NCBI GenBank assembly: GCA_950097015.1
Contig: CATNEN010000002.1
Coordinates: 3,875,001 to 3,939,000, forward strand
DNA: 64,000 nucleotides
Direction of reading: 5' to 3'
From: Macrostomum hystrix
Lineage: Eukaryota; Platyhelminthes; Macrostomidae
The notes under the pieces are model-generated. The model was not told the origin of the DNA and did not search any database. It was given only the letters and a program-made list of their open reading frames with translations. The position numbers were made by a program, and so were the translations under genes. Below, piece after piece: positions 44,241-55,881 of the stretch; the first letter of the stretch is position 1; every line of letters starts with the position of its first letter.

Positions 44241-44880
44241 CAACATGGACATTCACTTACACATTGCTTCCTTGGATCCCACCATGTCATGACATGATTT
44301 TTCCCAACATGGACATTCACTTACACATTGCTTCCTTGGATCCCACCATGTCATGACATGATTTTTCCCAACATGGACATTCACTTACACATTGCTTCCT
44401 TGGATCCCACCATGTCATGACATGATTTTTCCCAACATGGACATTCACTTACACATTGCTTCCTTGGATCCCACCATGTCATGACATGATTTTTCCCAAC
44501 ATGGACATTCACTTACACATTGCTTCCTTGGATCCCACCATGTCATGACATGATTTTTCCCAACATGGATATTCACTTACACATTGCTTCCTTGGATCCC
44601 ACCATGTCATGACATGATTTTTCCCAACATGGACATTCACTTACACATTGCTTCCTTGGATCCCACCATGTCATGACATGATTTTTCCCAACATGGACAT
44701 TCACTTACACATTGCTTCCTTGGATCCCACCATGTCATGACATGATTTTTCCCAACATGGACATTCACTTACACATTGCTTCCTTGGATCCCACCATGTC
44801 ATGACATGATTTTTCCCAACATGGACATTCACTTACACATTGCTTCCTTGGATCCCACCATGTCATGACATGATTTTTGC
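44241..44880. repeat. 64-bp satellite, 10 copies, with a palindrome in each unit
   Basis: Exact 64-bp period, almost invariant copies. The unit includes CTTCCTTGGATCCCACC and the perfect 14-bp palindrome CATGTCATGACATG. One copy has GATATT for GACATT. Confidence 0.98.
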
Positions 44881-45434
44881 TCGAATTTGAGTTTTGTGAA
44901 CAATTGTGGCAGATTGCCACCTAATTTGGAACTCTTTTTTTAAACTAAATTCCTAAAAAAGCAAAAAGTTATTGGTTGTTGTTTGATTTAAAAAAGAAAG
45001 CGTAAACTTTTTTTCCTTTAGTTGAATTATTTAACATTTATTAATTAAGATTAATTAAACATTTATAAACTTTCTATCAAATAAAATTATTTTAAGAATA
45101 CTTATATGAATATATCAGTAATGTTGTTTTACTTTCTATCTAGAAAACTCATTTTGGCAATAATTATTTGGTTTATACTTTTAGTTCCAATTATATTTTT
45201 TTATATCTAGCCTTTGTGCATGCATCATAAAAATAAGTTTATTGAACAAATTTGTCTCCACATGGGTTTCTCTTATTGTACAATATCTTATGAAAATTAA
45301 CAGTTAGTTGGCAAAATTGTTGTTGAAGCCTTGAATTGTTGTTGCTATTAGATAGACTAAGCAAATGTCTTTCACCTAATGGGTAGAATCATCTAACTTT
45401 GATGATGTTTTAATTACCAAAGCTAGTTTATAGC

Positions 45435-45463
45435 TAGCCAATAGGAAATAAATATATAAATCT
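45435..45463 (+). promoter_or_regulatory. Candidate CCAAT/TATA sequences before C2CD5
   Basis: AGCCAATAGG (about 45436-45445) and AATATATAAAT (about 45450-45460) precede the C2CD5 start codon by 45-70 nt. The spacing is shorter than in a classic promoter, so this may be coincidence in AT-rich DNA. Confidence 0.25.
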
Positions 45464-45504
45464 AGTTTAAATGGAGCCTGCTGAAGAAACGACCAACTTC
45501 AGTC

Positions 45505-48500
45505 ATGCCTGGCCGAGTTCGCGTTAAGATACTGTCCGCCCGGAATCTGCCAGTCATGGACCGGGGTAGCTATTCCACAGACGCATTCGTTGAATTGAAA
45601 CTGGGCAACACTGCTTACAAGACTGACGTGGCCAGGCGCAGCTTGAACCCGCAGTGGAACACAGAGTGGTTCAAGTTTGAATTGGACGACGAAGAATTAC
45701 AGGATGAGGCTCTGCAAATTCGGGTGCTTGATTATGACACCTATAGCGCTCACGATGCCATCGGAAAGGTGCCTATTCATCTTTATTTTCATTGTTCCTA
45801 AAAGGTCATTGTTCTTTTGTTCTTTTCCATTGAGCCATCGTAATTTTAGTAAGTCATTAGTTGACCCATTGTTATTTTATTAGGTCATTAGCTGACCCAT
45901 CGTTATTGTAGTAGGTCATTAGGTGACCCATCGTTATTTTATTAGGTCATTAGCTGACCCATTGTTTTTTAGTAGGTCATTAGCTGACCAATCGTTATTT
46001 TAGTAGGTCATTAGTTGAGCCATCGTTATTTTATTAGGTCATTAGCTGACCCATTGTTCTTTTAGTAGGTCATTAGCTGACCCATCGTTATTTTATTAGG
46101 TCATTAGCTGACCCATTGTTCTTTTAGTAGGTCATTTGCTGACCCATCGTTATTTTAGTAATTCATTAGCTGACCCATCCTTCTTGAAGTATGTCATTGA
46201 CTGACAATCGTTCTCCAAACAGGTCATTGTTCTTAAACAGGGTCATTTCCCCATGTCTAGATAATTGGTGTTATCTGACGTATCATAATTTTAGTCTTGT
46301 CAGTATAATATTTTTTGTGATTTACCTACAATCTTGACCACGCCTTGTTCCCCAGGTGTACATCGATTTGAATCCGTTGCTAGGCAAAGATGGCAGTCGC
46401 GGCATGTCGGGTTGGTTCCCATTGTACGACACAATGCATGGCATCCGGGGCGATATTCAGATCTCAGTCAGTCTGGACCTGTTCAGTGACGCCAACAGGT
46501 ACCGGGAATCGTCTCTGGGTGTCAGGTTCTTCTATCACCCGGGAGTGCCGGCTGGTCAGAATCTGCTGCACCTGCTGGGATTCGTTGAAGAATTGGTGGT
46601 TAACGACGATCCGGAATACGAGTGGATGGAGAAGCTGCGCACTTCTCGGGCGTCTAATGAGGCCAGGTAGGACTTACCCCTGTTCATTTTTCACTGAAAC
46701 CAAAACTAAAACATAAGCTGCCGAATGTCGCAGCATTTGGTGACCCGCGGTCAGCGAGAAGGCAGTTCTGCCCATTTCGCTGACTCCTGAGCACACACGC
46801 ACACAGGTGTGTACATCTGCCCTGACTTTCTCATCGTCAGGCAGTGTACACTTCTCACTGTGCCTTGGAGGTTGGCCCTCAATGGCGTAAATTGCACGAC
46901 AAGCCCCCAAGCCTTCTGTCCGCGGCTGCGCCCTAAATGAATGCGGCCTCGCCGCGGAATCGAGCTCAGGGACCTTGGCACAATAGTCAAACGCGTTAGA
47001 CCGCTCTGACCCTCAACCCCGAACTAAAACTAAACTATTTCTCATTTCCCCAGATTCCTATGCTTACAATCCACCGACACAGGTTATCATTTCTAGCTTG
47101 ACCCCATTTACAGTCCTCCATATTCACATTGATTCCCTTACTCAGAGCTTCATCATTTCCAGAATCTTTATTTCTGACGTCCTCCGAGCCCACTTGCTAA
47201 TTATTCCCATTTTTCCAGTTGCCCAAACCCTCAGTTAAATTCCCCAAATCCTGTATGACAGGCAGCGCCTATTCAGCCAGCTGAACGGTCAGCTTCAGCG
47301 CAAGCTCGGCCTACGCGTGCTCGGCATGGGCGGCAACGCTGTGATTGGCTACCGGCTACACTTTGATCTGGAAGGCGAGTCAGGCATTGTGGTGCGCGGC
47401 ATTGGAACAGCTGTCAGCTTAACCACTGCCAAGCCGCAGCAGAGCCAGCTGACCGATAACGCTACAGCTGCTTCGTCCTCGTCTGCTGCTTCCGCAGCCG
47501 CCGCAGCCACCGCCGCCTCATCATCATCGTCCGCAGCTCCAACTTCCAGCAGTGCCGAGTCAGGCGCTGATTCCATTGTGACAGCTACAAATTCGACAGC
47601 TGGAGAGCAGCCAACTGGTCAGCCGCTGCAGCAGCAGACTAGCACAGTAGCTGCCGATGACCAGACTGTGTCTCTGCGGCAATTGGCTCCGATTGTTGGC
47701 GGTGTTGCCACTGGCAACGCCTCTGTCGCTGTGGAATGCGTACGTTTGCATTGATGATTCATTCTGATTGGGCAGTTACGAACTAACCCAGTTTCTTACT
47801 GTATGATTCGCGCCATTCAGTAACTAATAATTTAGAAAGTCTTTCTTTGGAAAGACTGGTCCACTGTATAATATTGTCTAGCCTTATTGCATCCCTAATC
47901 TGCATTGTGCTTTCCAAACCACAGGACACTCCCTTCATCACAATGTCCTGCCTGCCCACTGGTCTCGTGGCTAGCCTCGGTGGCACAGTGGCAGCCAAGT
48001 CGGTCAAGCTCCTTGTCCACAGTCCTGACGCGCCAGAGGCTCGTGACGCCTGGTGGTCGGAGCTGCGCGCAGAGGTTCGCGCCCACGCGCGAGCATTCGG
48101 ATGCTCAACTGTGATTGGTTATCACGAGGAGACTTGCATAGCGGACGATTTAATTGTACTGAACGCCTACGGCACTGCTGCGAGGCTTAACTCGCTAGAA
48201 GATATCCAGAGTAGGCTTGCTGTTTTTACAAGTCATCTTTGCCGACGTAGAGATATATTGCTTGCGAATAAGAATTTTATATTTAGTATAGTGGTGGATG
48301 ATTAGCCAATGAAAACCGAGGAGTTTAAGTGTGAAGCTGATAAACTAGCCAGCCAATGAGAATCGACTATAATTTGGAGTGAGGTGGGTGATTAGCAAAT
48401 CAGAATTAAGAAGGTTCGAGTAAGACTGAAAAACTAGCGAATGAGAATCGACGAGGTTGGAGTGAGGTGGGTGACTAGCCAATTAGAATTGTGGGCGTTG

Positions 48501-51500
48501 TAGGTATCGGCTTTAGGTAAGGCACGTGAACATATGAGCCTATGACAATCCAGAACGGTTGGAGTGAGACTTAGCAATCTTAGCAATCAGAATCAAGGAG
48601 GCCGGAGTGAGATGATTGTACCAGCAGAAGGCCCGAGTGAGGTTGTTGAACTAGCCAATAAGAATTGAATATTTCACGCCAACCTGGTTAGCCAGCCAAT
48701 AAGATTTCGCGGCCACCATCAATCATTCAGCCTCCCAGCAGCCTCCGTCAAGCTGTCGTGCTTTGCACGCTCTCTACAGCCAGTCCAACTCGCCATTTCC
48801 GGTGTCATTCAGTCGGTGCGCAGTCTGCGGTCGCGGCAACGTCCCGGACATCCTGCTGGCCACTTCGGACACCCCAGCTGAGCTGGCAACCTGCGGCGGG
48901 CCGGCGCTTATCCAGGCCAGGTGAGGCGATTTTCGGCTGTGAGCCTTGAAATAGATCCGTATCTAGATCTCCATTTCCTACTCATTTCCCATCGAGATCC
49001 TCATTTCCCACCCTTTCCCACCCATTCCCGATCGAGATCCCATATTCCCACCCATTCCCGATTAAGATCCCATATTCCCACCCATTCTCCATCCAGATCC
49101 CCATTGCCCACCCATTCCCCATCCAGATCCCCATTTCCCACCCATTCCCCATTCAGATCCCCATTTCCCACACATACCCTATCCAGATCCCATATTCCCA
49201 CCCATTCCCCATCCAAATCACCTATTCCCACCCATTCCCCATTCAGATCCCCATTTCCCACCCTTTCCCATCCAGATCCCCATTTCCCACCCATTCCCCA
49301 TTCAGATCCCCATTTCCCACACTTTCCCAAACGCTACCAGAGTCTGGCGACCGAAGCGCGAGGCTAAAGGCGAGGCGAACGCTCGCGAAGTCAGCGACCG
49401 GCTGCCCTTCATCGAGTACGAGCTGCACAGCCAACTGGTTCGCAAGCTGCGCCTCCGCGGTATGAACGCCCTCTTCGGCCTGCGCACCCGGATGTCCGTG
49501 GCCACCTGCGGCATACTGGTGACGGCTACGGGCACCGGCGTCCACCTGTTGGCCCTGCCACCGCCGTCAGAGCCGCAGCTGGTCTCGAAGGGGGATCCCA
49601 GACTGCTATCGAATCTGCAGGCCAAGATGGCAGAATTCGCTTCCAGGTGAGTCCCTGACTCAATCCAGGATAGTTCCTGACTCAATCCAGGATAGTTCCT
49701 GACTCAATCCAGGATAGTTCCTGACTCAATCCAGGATAGTTCCTGACTCAATCCAGGATAGTTCCTGACTCAATCCAGGATAGTTCCTGACTCAATCCAC
49801 GATAGTTCCTGACTCAATCCAGGATAGTTCCTGACTCAATCCAGGATAGTTCCTGACTCGCAGAACTCAATCCTGAGTAGCACAATTCAATCCCTGAGTA
49901 GCACAATTCAATCCCTGAGTAGCACAATTCAATCCCTGAGTAGCAGAACTCAATCCTGAATAGCACAATTCAATCCCTGAGTAGCAGAACTCAATCCTGA
50001 GTAGCACAATTCAATCCCTGAGTAGCACAATTCAATCCCTGAGTAGCAGAACTCAATCCTGAATAGCACAATTCAATCCCTGAGTAGCAGAACTCAATCC
50101 TGAGTAGCACAATTCAATCCCTGAGTAGCAGAACTCAATCATGAGTAGCAGAACTCAATCCTGAGTAGCACAACTCAGGATTCTTGAGTAGCTCAACTTA
50201 ATTCCTAAGTAGCACAACTCAATCCCTAAGTAGCACAGCTAAATCCTGAGTAGCACAACTCAATCCTAAGTTGCAGAGCTCAATCCCTGAGTAGCAGAAC
50301 TCCACCCTAAACTCATTCCATTACTCCAGGAGCCGCGAGGTTCACGGCCTTGATCGTGCCCCAGCTCTGGCAGCCGCCATTGCAGCGTCTGCGGCAGCAG
50401 CTCCGGTCGCATGGGCGTCAAATTCAGATGGAGCCGGAGCTGCTGCTGCGGCATGTTCCGCCTCTTTAACCGGCCCGGCGGCTTCAGACGAGATTTCATT
50501 GGATTCTTCACCGCCGATGGATCTGCTGCAGGGCAACCAGCGTGACACATTCATCATTGAACTCGCTGACGACTGCGAGTCGGACGAGATGGAAGCCCTC
50601 CTTGTCGACTACCCGCTGTTGAACAGCCTGCAGCTCACCTGCTCACCGGCTTGCCATTCGGAGGATACTAACTTTTTTGTTCGAATTCTTCGGTGTCCTC
50701 TGGAGGATCCGGACGCTACTAGCAGTAGGCAGGTAAGAAGCTAAGAAGTTATCTGCTCATTGATTCTTTACGCCTGCTTATGTATCTTTGCGTCTGTATG
50801 GTTAAATGACTAGCGAAAAAAGAATTTTAGATTCGGAAATGAGGTGGGTGATTAGCCAATGAGAACCGAGTCGGTTTGAGAGAGAGTAATGAACTGGCCA
50901 ATCAGAATCAACGAGGTTGGAGTGAGGTGGGTGACTAGCAAATGAGAATCGAGTAGTTTCGAAAGAGAATAATGAACTGGCCAATGAGAATTGATGGAGT
51001 TGGAGTGATGTGACATATTGATAGATTACACCTAAACTGGCACTCCTGACCTCTCTAGTAGAGATCCGAAATTCTAACCAGGTCCATATTGAAATGTGAA
51101 CCTGCAGGTAAACTCTCTCCTGGCCGAGCTGCTGCATTCGACTTGCTTTCACTTCCGGCACAGCCAGCCCTGCACTCTGGCCGCTCTGCACTTTCACACC
51201 GAAGTCACAGACGAGAGCTGCCTGCAGACTGTGGTCACTGGCGACTGCATCCGACAGACTCCGCCTCAGGGCGGCCAGCTGCTGGGAACAGCCAGCAATG
51301 TACTTCTGTGCTCCAGCTGTCACCCGCCCGGCCGACCTCCGATCAACTATTTGGGCAATTTGGATTTCTTCTTCATCAGGGAGACAAATTCTGTGCGCGA
51401 CTGCGGCGGCTCGCAGGCCTTCCTGCACACCTGCCTGGCCGAGGTCATGGCTGTCGTCAGGGCCCACGCCGCCGCGCTTGGCGGCCACGCCATCACCTCC

Positions 51501-51608
51501 TTTCACCTCAGCGAGGTTCTGCTGCTGGACAATCCGAGCAGGGGACACGCCCAGTGCTTGCTGAATGTCTGCGGCGATGTTGTGCAACTGCCACTGGCCG
51601 AGGTCTGA
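45505..51608 (+). CDS. C2CD5: C2 domain-containing protein 5, complete eight-exon gene
   Basis: Exons: 45505-45768, 46356-46666, 47262-47739, 47925-48210, 48731-48920, 49341-49646, 50330-50732, 51108-51608. All borders are GT/AG and phases agree (0,2,0,1,2,2,0), giving 912 residues against about 1000 in vertebrates. Residues 1-120 form the C2 domain, and all five expected calcium-binding aspartates (D19, D26, D76, D78, D84) are present. Then DPEYEWMEKLRT, GNAVIGYRLHFDLEGESG, DAWWSELRAEV, FGCSTVIGY, FIEYELHSQLVRKL and GMNALFGLR. The last exon has FFFIRETNSV and FLHTCLAEVMAVVRAHAAAL. Known: C2CD5 (CDP138) is an Akt substrate acting in insulin-stimulated GLUT4 vesicle fusion. A Ser/Ala-rich insert in exon 3 and an Ala-rich segment in exon 7 are linkers. 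In exon 5 the vertebrate CxxC...CxxC pair is reduced to C-x-x-L...CxxC. Introns 1, 5 and 6 hold minisatellites and intron 2 a SINE. Confidence 0.97.
45835..46200. repeat. 31-bp minisatellite in C2CD5 intron 1
   Basis: About eleven copies of GTTATTTTATTAGGTCATTA plus GCTGACCCATC, degenerate toward the 3' end. Confidence 0.9.
46713..47021 (-). mobile_element. SINE family A, full-length, in C2CD5 intron 2
   Basis: Reverse-oriented full copy with the tRNA-like head at the right (GCGGAATCGAGCTCAGGGACC; AAACGCGTTAGACCGC). Flanked by AACTAAAAC at 46704-46712 and 47022-47030, a target-site duplication. About 309 bp, the reference length for the family here. Confidence 0.88.
48960..49325. repeat. Pyrimidine-rich minisatellite in C2CD5 intron 5
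   Basis: About twelve copies of a 30-bp-scale unit (CCCACCCATTCCCCATCCAG plus ATCCCCATTT). Open on both strands because of its period, but not coding. Confidence 0.9.
49655..50300. repeat. Two adjacent 21-bp minisatellites in C2CD5 intron 6
   Basis: 49655-49858 repeats AGTTCCTGACTCAATCCAGG. 49866-50300 repeats GAGTAGCACAATTCAATCCC with AGAACTCAATCCT variants. The shared CTCAATCC suggests one evolved from the other. Confidence 0.93.
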
Positions 51609-52849
51609 CACATACTGTACTAATGTCTTCAGCCTGGATAACAATTATCCCATTTCGGGATTTTAAGCTAAATTGGGCTACGCTCTGGATAAAGTAATTA
51701 CGGCTGGGATAAATGGGTTAACTAGTTATTGGAATCCCATTCAAGCTACACACCTTAAATTCCACCAAGCTACGGTTAAGGATCAATAGGTGATTGATTG
51801 CCCACTGATCATCTTATGGCGACGGCTAGGAAAAAGGCATCGTTTTGTGATAAATGGGATAATTTTTTATTGATTAAAATCCCATTTAAGCTCCCGTATG
51901 GATAAAAAAGAAAATTATTTTTTTATTGAACTCCCATTTAAGCTCCCATTTAAGGGAGCTTAAATAGGATACTTCTTAAGTTATGGATTAAAATTATATT
52001 TTTAGTAGAACTTGGGATAAAATATCCCAAATAGAGCTATTTTAGCTCCGGTTGGGATAAATGGGATAATTCTTTATTGGAATCCCATTCAAGCTAGGGT
52101 TTAGATAAAAATGATTATGACACCTTAAATTCCACCCAAGCTACGGTATGGATCAATAGGTGATTACCCACTGATCATCTTATGGCAGCGGCTAGGGAAA
52201 GGGGATCGTTTTGTACCTGTTTCACAAAAGTGCATTCGTGTATGCTTTTACTTAGTTAAAGGATGTGTCTTATCATGACTCGTGTAGTTTGTCTGCTGGT
52301 GTTTTTGTTGCTTTTTTAGTCAATTTTGGCAAGAGGCAAAGCGTCTATATGAGTGTTTTTTTCTAAAGGCTGCTAGTTTTTTTTCAATTTTCTAGTAAAA
52401 TTCTAGAATTCATTGTCTAATTTAGAAGGCCTACTATTATTTAATTTGTTTCTATTTTAGGCCGATTGGATTTTGAGTTCAGATGATCTATACTTGATTT
52501 TAATATGAATGCGCTGTGATCGAAAATAATACCTTTAGCTGCTTAAATGAAAGCATTTTTATGATTGATTAGTTCAAATTTTGCTTCATAAATTTATGCA
52601 TTCTTCAATAATGACTGTGGTGATATTCCGTCTATCACTAAATTGTTTTTATCATTGTACTGCTTCTAGTAGTGCTTCAAAGTTGCAATAAAATTATTGT
52701 TGTCTTGTTGCTTGTACCAGTGTGCTACTTACCGCTTGCCTTGATTTTTTTGCACTCTAAGTGAGGCCAGGTGTTGCAGGTGAATGATAGTAAGATGAAC
52801 AGTTGAATCGCTAAGTGTACTCGAAGATAAGGCTCGGTTCGTTGGTGCG
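51609..52849. other. C2CD5 3' flank with a tandem duplication
   Basis: About 95 bp near 51749-51845 (ACCTTAAATTCCACC; ACTGATCATCTTATGGC) is repeated at 52122-52215, with GGGATAAATGGGATAA repeats around it. AATAAA at about 52688 could be a distal poly(A) signal. No gene seen. Confidence 0.5.
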
Positions 52850-53610
52850 AATTTAGAGGGATAGCTGAGCGAGTATATTGGTGGGTTAGGCTTAGCGAGT
52901 GTACATAGGTGTGGTTGGCTGACCGAGTGTAAATTTGTGGGTTTGGCAGTGTACATTGGTGGGGTTGGCTGAGCGAGTGAACATTGGTGGGGTTGGCTGA
53001 GCAAGTGTACATTGGTGGGGCTGGCTGAGTGAGTGTACATTAATGGGGTTGGTTGGGCGAGTTTACATTGGTGGAGTTAGCTGAGCGAGTGTACATTGGT
53101 GGGTTTGGCAGTGTACATTGGTGGGGTTGGTTGGGCGAGTTTACATTGGTGGAGTTAGCTGAGCGAGTGTACATTGGTGGGTTTGGCAGTGTACATTCGT
53201 GGGGTTGGTTAAGCGAGGGTACATTGGTGGGGTTGGCTAAGCGAGTGTACATTGGTGGGGTTGGCTGAGCGAGTGGACATTGGTGAGGTTGGCTGGGCAA
53301 GTGTACATTAATGGGGTTGGCTGGGCAAGTGTACATTGGTGGGGTTGGTTGGGCGAGTTTACATTGGTGGAGTTAGCTGAGCGAGTGTACATTGGTGGGT
53401 TTGGCAGTGTACATTCGTGGGGTTGGTTAAGCGAGGGTACATTGGTGGGGTTGCCTAAGCGAGTGAACATTGGTGGGGTTGGCTGAGCGAGTGAACATTG
53501 GTGGGGTTGGCTGGGCAAGTGTACATTAATGGGGTTAGCTGGGCTAGTGTACATTGGTGGGGTTGGCTGGGTGAGTGTACATTGGTGGGGTTGGCTGGTG
53601 AGTGTAAAAT
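52850..53610. repeat. 28-bp minisatellite
   Basis: About 27 copies of GTGTACATTGGTGGGGTTGG plus CTGAGCGA, with occasional short units and a higher-order block repeated at about 53054-53210 and 53345-53480. Confidence 0.93.
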
Positions 53611-53924
53611 AGCAGTTTCTAAACTTTTCCTGCGTGAAGTGGCTAAAACTTTAAAGTCCTTAATGAATCCAGTGTGTCTGGCATTATAAAGAAAATATTT
53701 TTAGCACTCATTCTGATTTCAATGTTTTTTCTCTATATGTATTTGCTTCAAGTAAAAAATCAATGCCATTATTGTGGAAATAAAATTATTGCGGCTAGTT
53801 TTGTAAGAAAAGCTCTTGTTTTTTCTTGTTGTGTTATTTTTCAAGTTTTAAGATAAATATTTGTTGATACTTAGCAAGATCTTAAGTTAAGCTCAATGGT
53901 ATTTCTTAAACAGAGATTGGATTT

Positions 53925-55690
53925 CTTCAACAGGAATGGGATTTCTTCAACAGGAATGGGATTTCTTCAACAGGAATGGGATTTCTTCAACAGGAATGGG
54001 ATTTCTTCAACAGGAATGGGATTTCTTCAACAGAAATGGGATTTTTTAACAGGAATGAGATTTCTTCAACAGAAATGGGATTTTTTTAACAGAAATGGGA
54101 TTTGTTAAACAGGAATGGGATTTCTTAAACAGAAATTGGATTGCTTTAACAGAAATGGGATTTCTTTAACAAAAATAGGATTTCTTAAATAAGAATGGGA
54201 TTTCTTCAACAGGAATGGGATTTCTTCAACAGGAATGGGATTTCTTCAACAGGAATGGGATTTCTTCAATAGGAATGGGATTTCTTCAACAGGAATGGGA
54301 TTTCTTCAATAGGAATGGGATTTCTTAAATAAGAATGGGATTTCTTCAACAGGAATGGGATTTCTTCAACAGGAATGGGATTTCTTCAATAGGAATGGGA
54401 TTTCTTCAACAGGAATGGGATTTCTTCAACAGGAATGGGATTTCTTCAATAGGAATGGGATTTCTTCAACAGGAATGGGATTTCTTCAATAGGAATGGGA
54501 TTTCTTAAATAAGAATGGGATTTCTTCAACAGGAATGGGATTTCTTCAACAGGAATGGGATTTCTTCAATAGGAATGGGATTTCTTCAACAGGAATGGGA
54601 TTTCTTCAATAGGAATGGGATTCTTAAACAGAAATGGGATTTCTTCAACAGGAATGGGATTTCTTCAACAGGAATGGGATTTCTTCAACAGGAATGGGAT
54701 TTCTTCAATAGGAATGGGATTTCTTCAACAGGAATGGGATTTCTTCAATAGGAATGGGATTTCTTAAATAAGAATGGGATTTCTTCAACAGGAATGGGAT
54801 TTCTTCAACAGGAATGGGATTTCTTCAATAGGAATGGGATTTCTTCAACAGGAATGAGATTTCTTCAACAGAAATGGGATTTCTTCAACAGGAATGAGAT
54901 TTCTTCAACAGTAATGGGATTTTTTAACAGAAATGGGATTTCTTCAACAGGAATGGGATTTCTTCAACAGGAATGAGATTTCTTCAACAGAAATGGGATT
55001 TTTTAACAGGAATGAGATTTCTTCAACAGAAATGGGATTTCTTCAACGGGAATGGGTTTTTTTCAACAGAAATGGGATTTCTTCAACAGGAATGGGATTT
55101 CTTTAACAGAAATGGGATTTCTTCAACAGAAATGGGATTTCTTCAACAGGAATGGGATTTCTTCAACAGGAATGGGATTTCTTTAACAGAAATGGGATTT
55201 CTTCAACAGGAATGGGATTTCTTCAACAGAAATGAGATTTCTTCAACAGGGATGGGATTTCTTTAACAGAAATGGGATTTATAAACAGAAATCGGATTTC
55301 TTTAACAGGAATGGGATTTCTTAAACAGAAATGGGATTTCTTAAACAGAAATGGGATTTTTAAACAGAAATGGGATTTTTAAACAGAAATAGGATTTCTT
55401 CAACAGAAATGGGATTTCTTAAACAGAAATGGGATTTTTTAAACAGAAACGGGATTTTTAAACAGAAATGGGATTTTTAAACAGAAATGGGATTTCTTCA
55501 ACAGAAATGGGATTTCTTTAACAGAAATGGGATTTTTAAACAGAAATGGGATTTTTTCAACAGAATTGGGATTTCTGCAACAGGAATAGGATTTCTTTAA
55601 TAGAAATGGGATTTCTTCAACAGGAATGGGATTTCTTCAACAGGAATGGTATTTCTTTAACAGAAATGGAATTTATTAAACAGAAACTGT
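53925..55690 (+). repeat. 20-bp satellite upstream of the F-box/UBC gene
   Basis: About 88 copies of GGGATTTCTTCAACAGGAAT. Variants (CAATAGG, AAATAAG, TTAACAGAAAT) are grouped, giving higher-order blocks in the first half. Period 20 opens spurious frames. The core AGAAATGGGATTTCTT is shared, in the opposite orientation, with the array at 57135-57930. Confidence 0.95.
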
Positions 55691-55881
55691 TTTTTGGAAA
55701 CGATACTTTGAAATAGAAATATGATTTGTTGAACTGACGTTTCAAGGAGACAAAGTTTATTGCTCAAGAACGAAGTTTAATACTAATAAATTTTGTATTT
55801 TTCAAACATATATTTCTTTCAGGTTGAAATCAACTGCAAGCTCAAACAACAGCCTTGTATTCAAATAGCGAAGTATAGAAA

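Noticed and set aside
49001-49367. Open frames on both strands (His/Ser/Pro-rich and Gly/Trp-rich)
   Set aside because: A minisatellite inside C2CD5 intron 5, removed by clear donor and acceptor sites on either side.
53896-55266. Several open frames rich in Phe/Gln/Asn/Gly
   Set aside because: All lie in the 20-bp satellite array and break wherever a unit has an indel.
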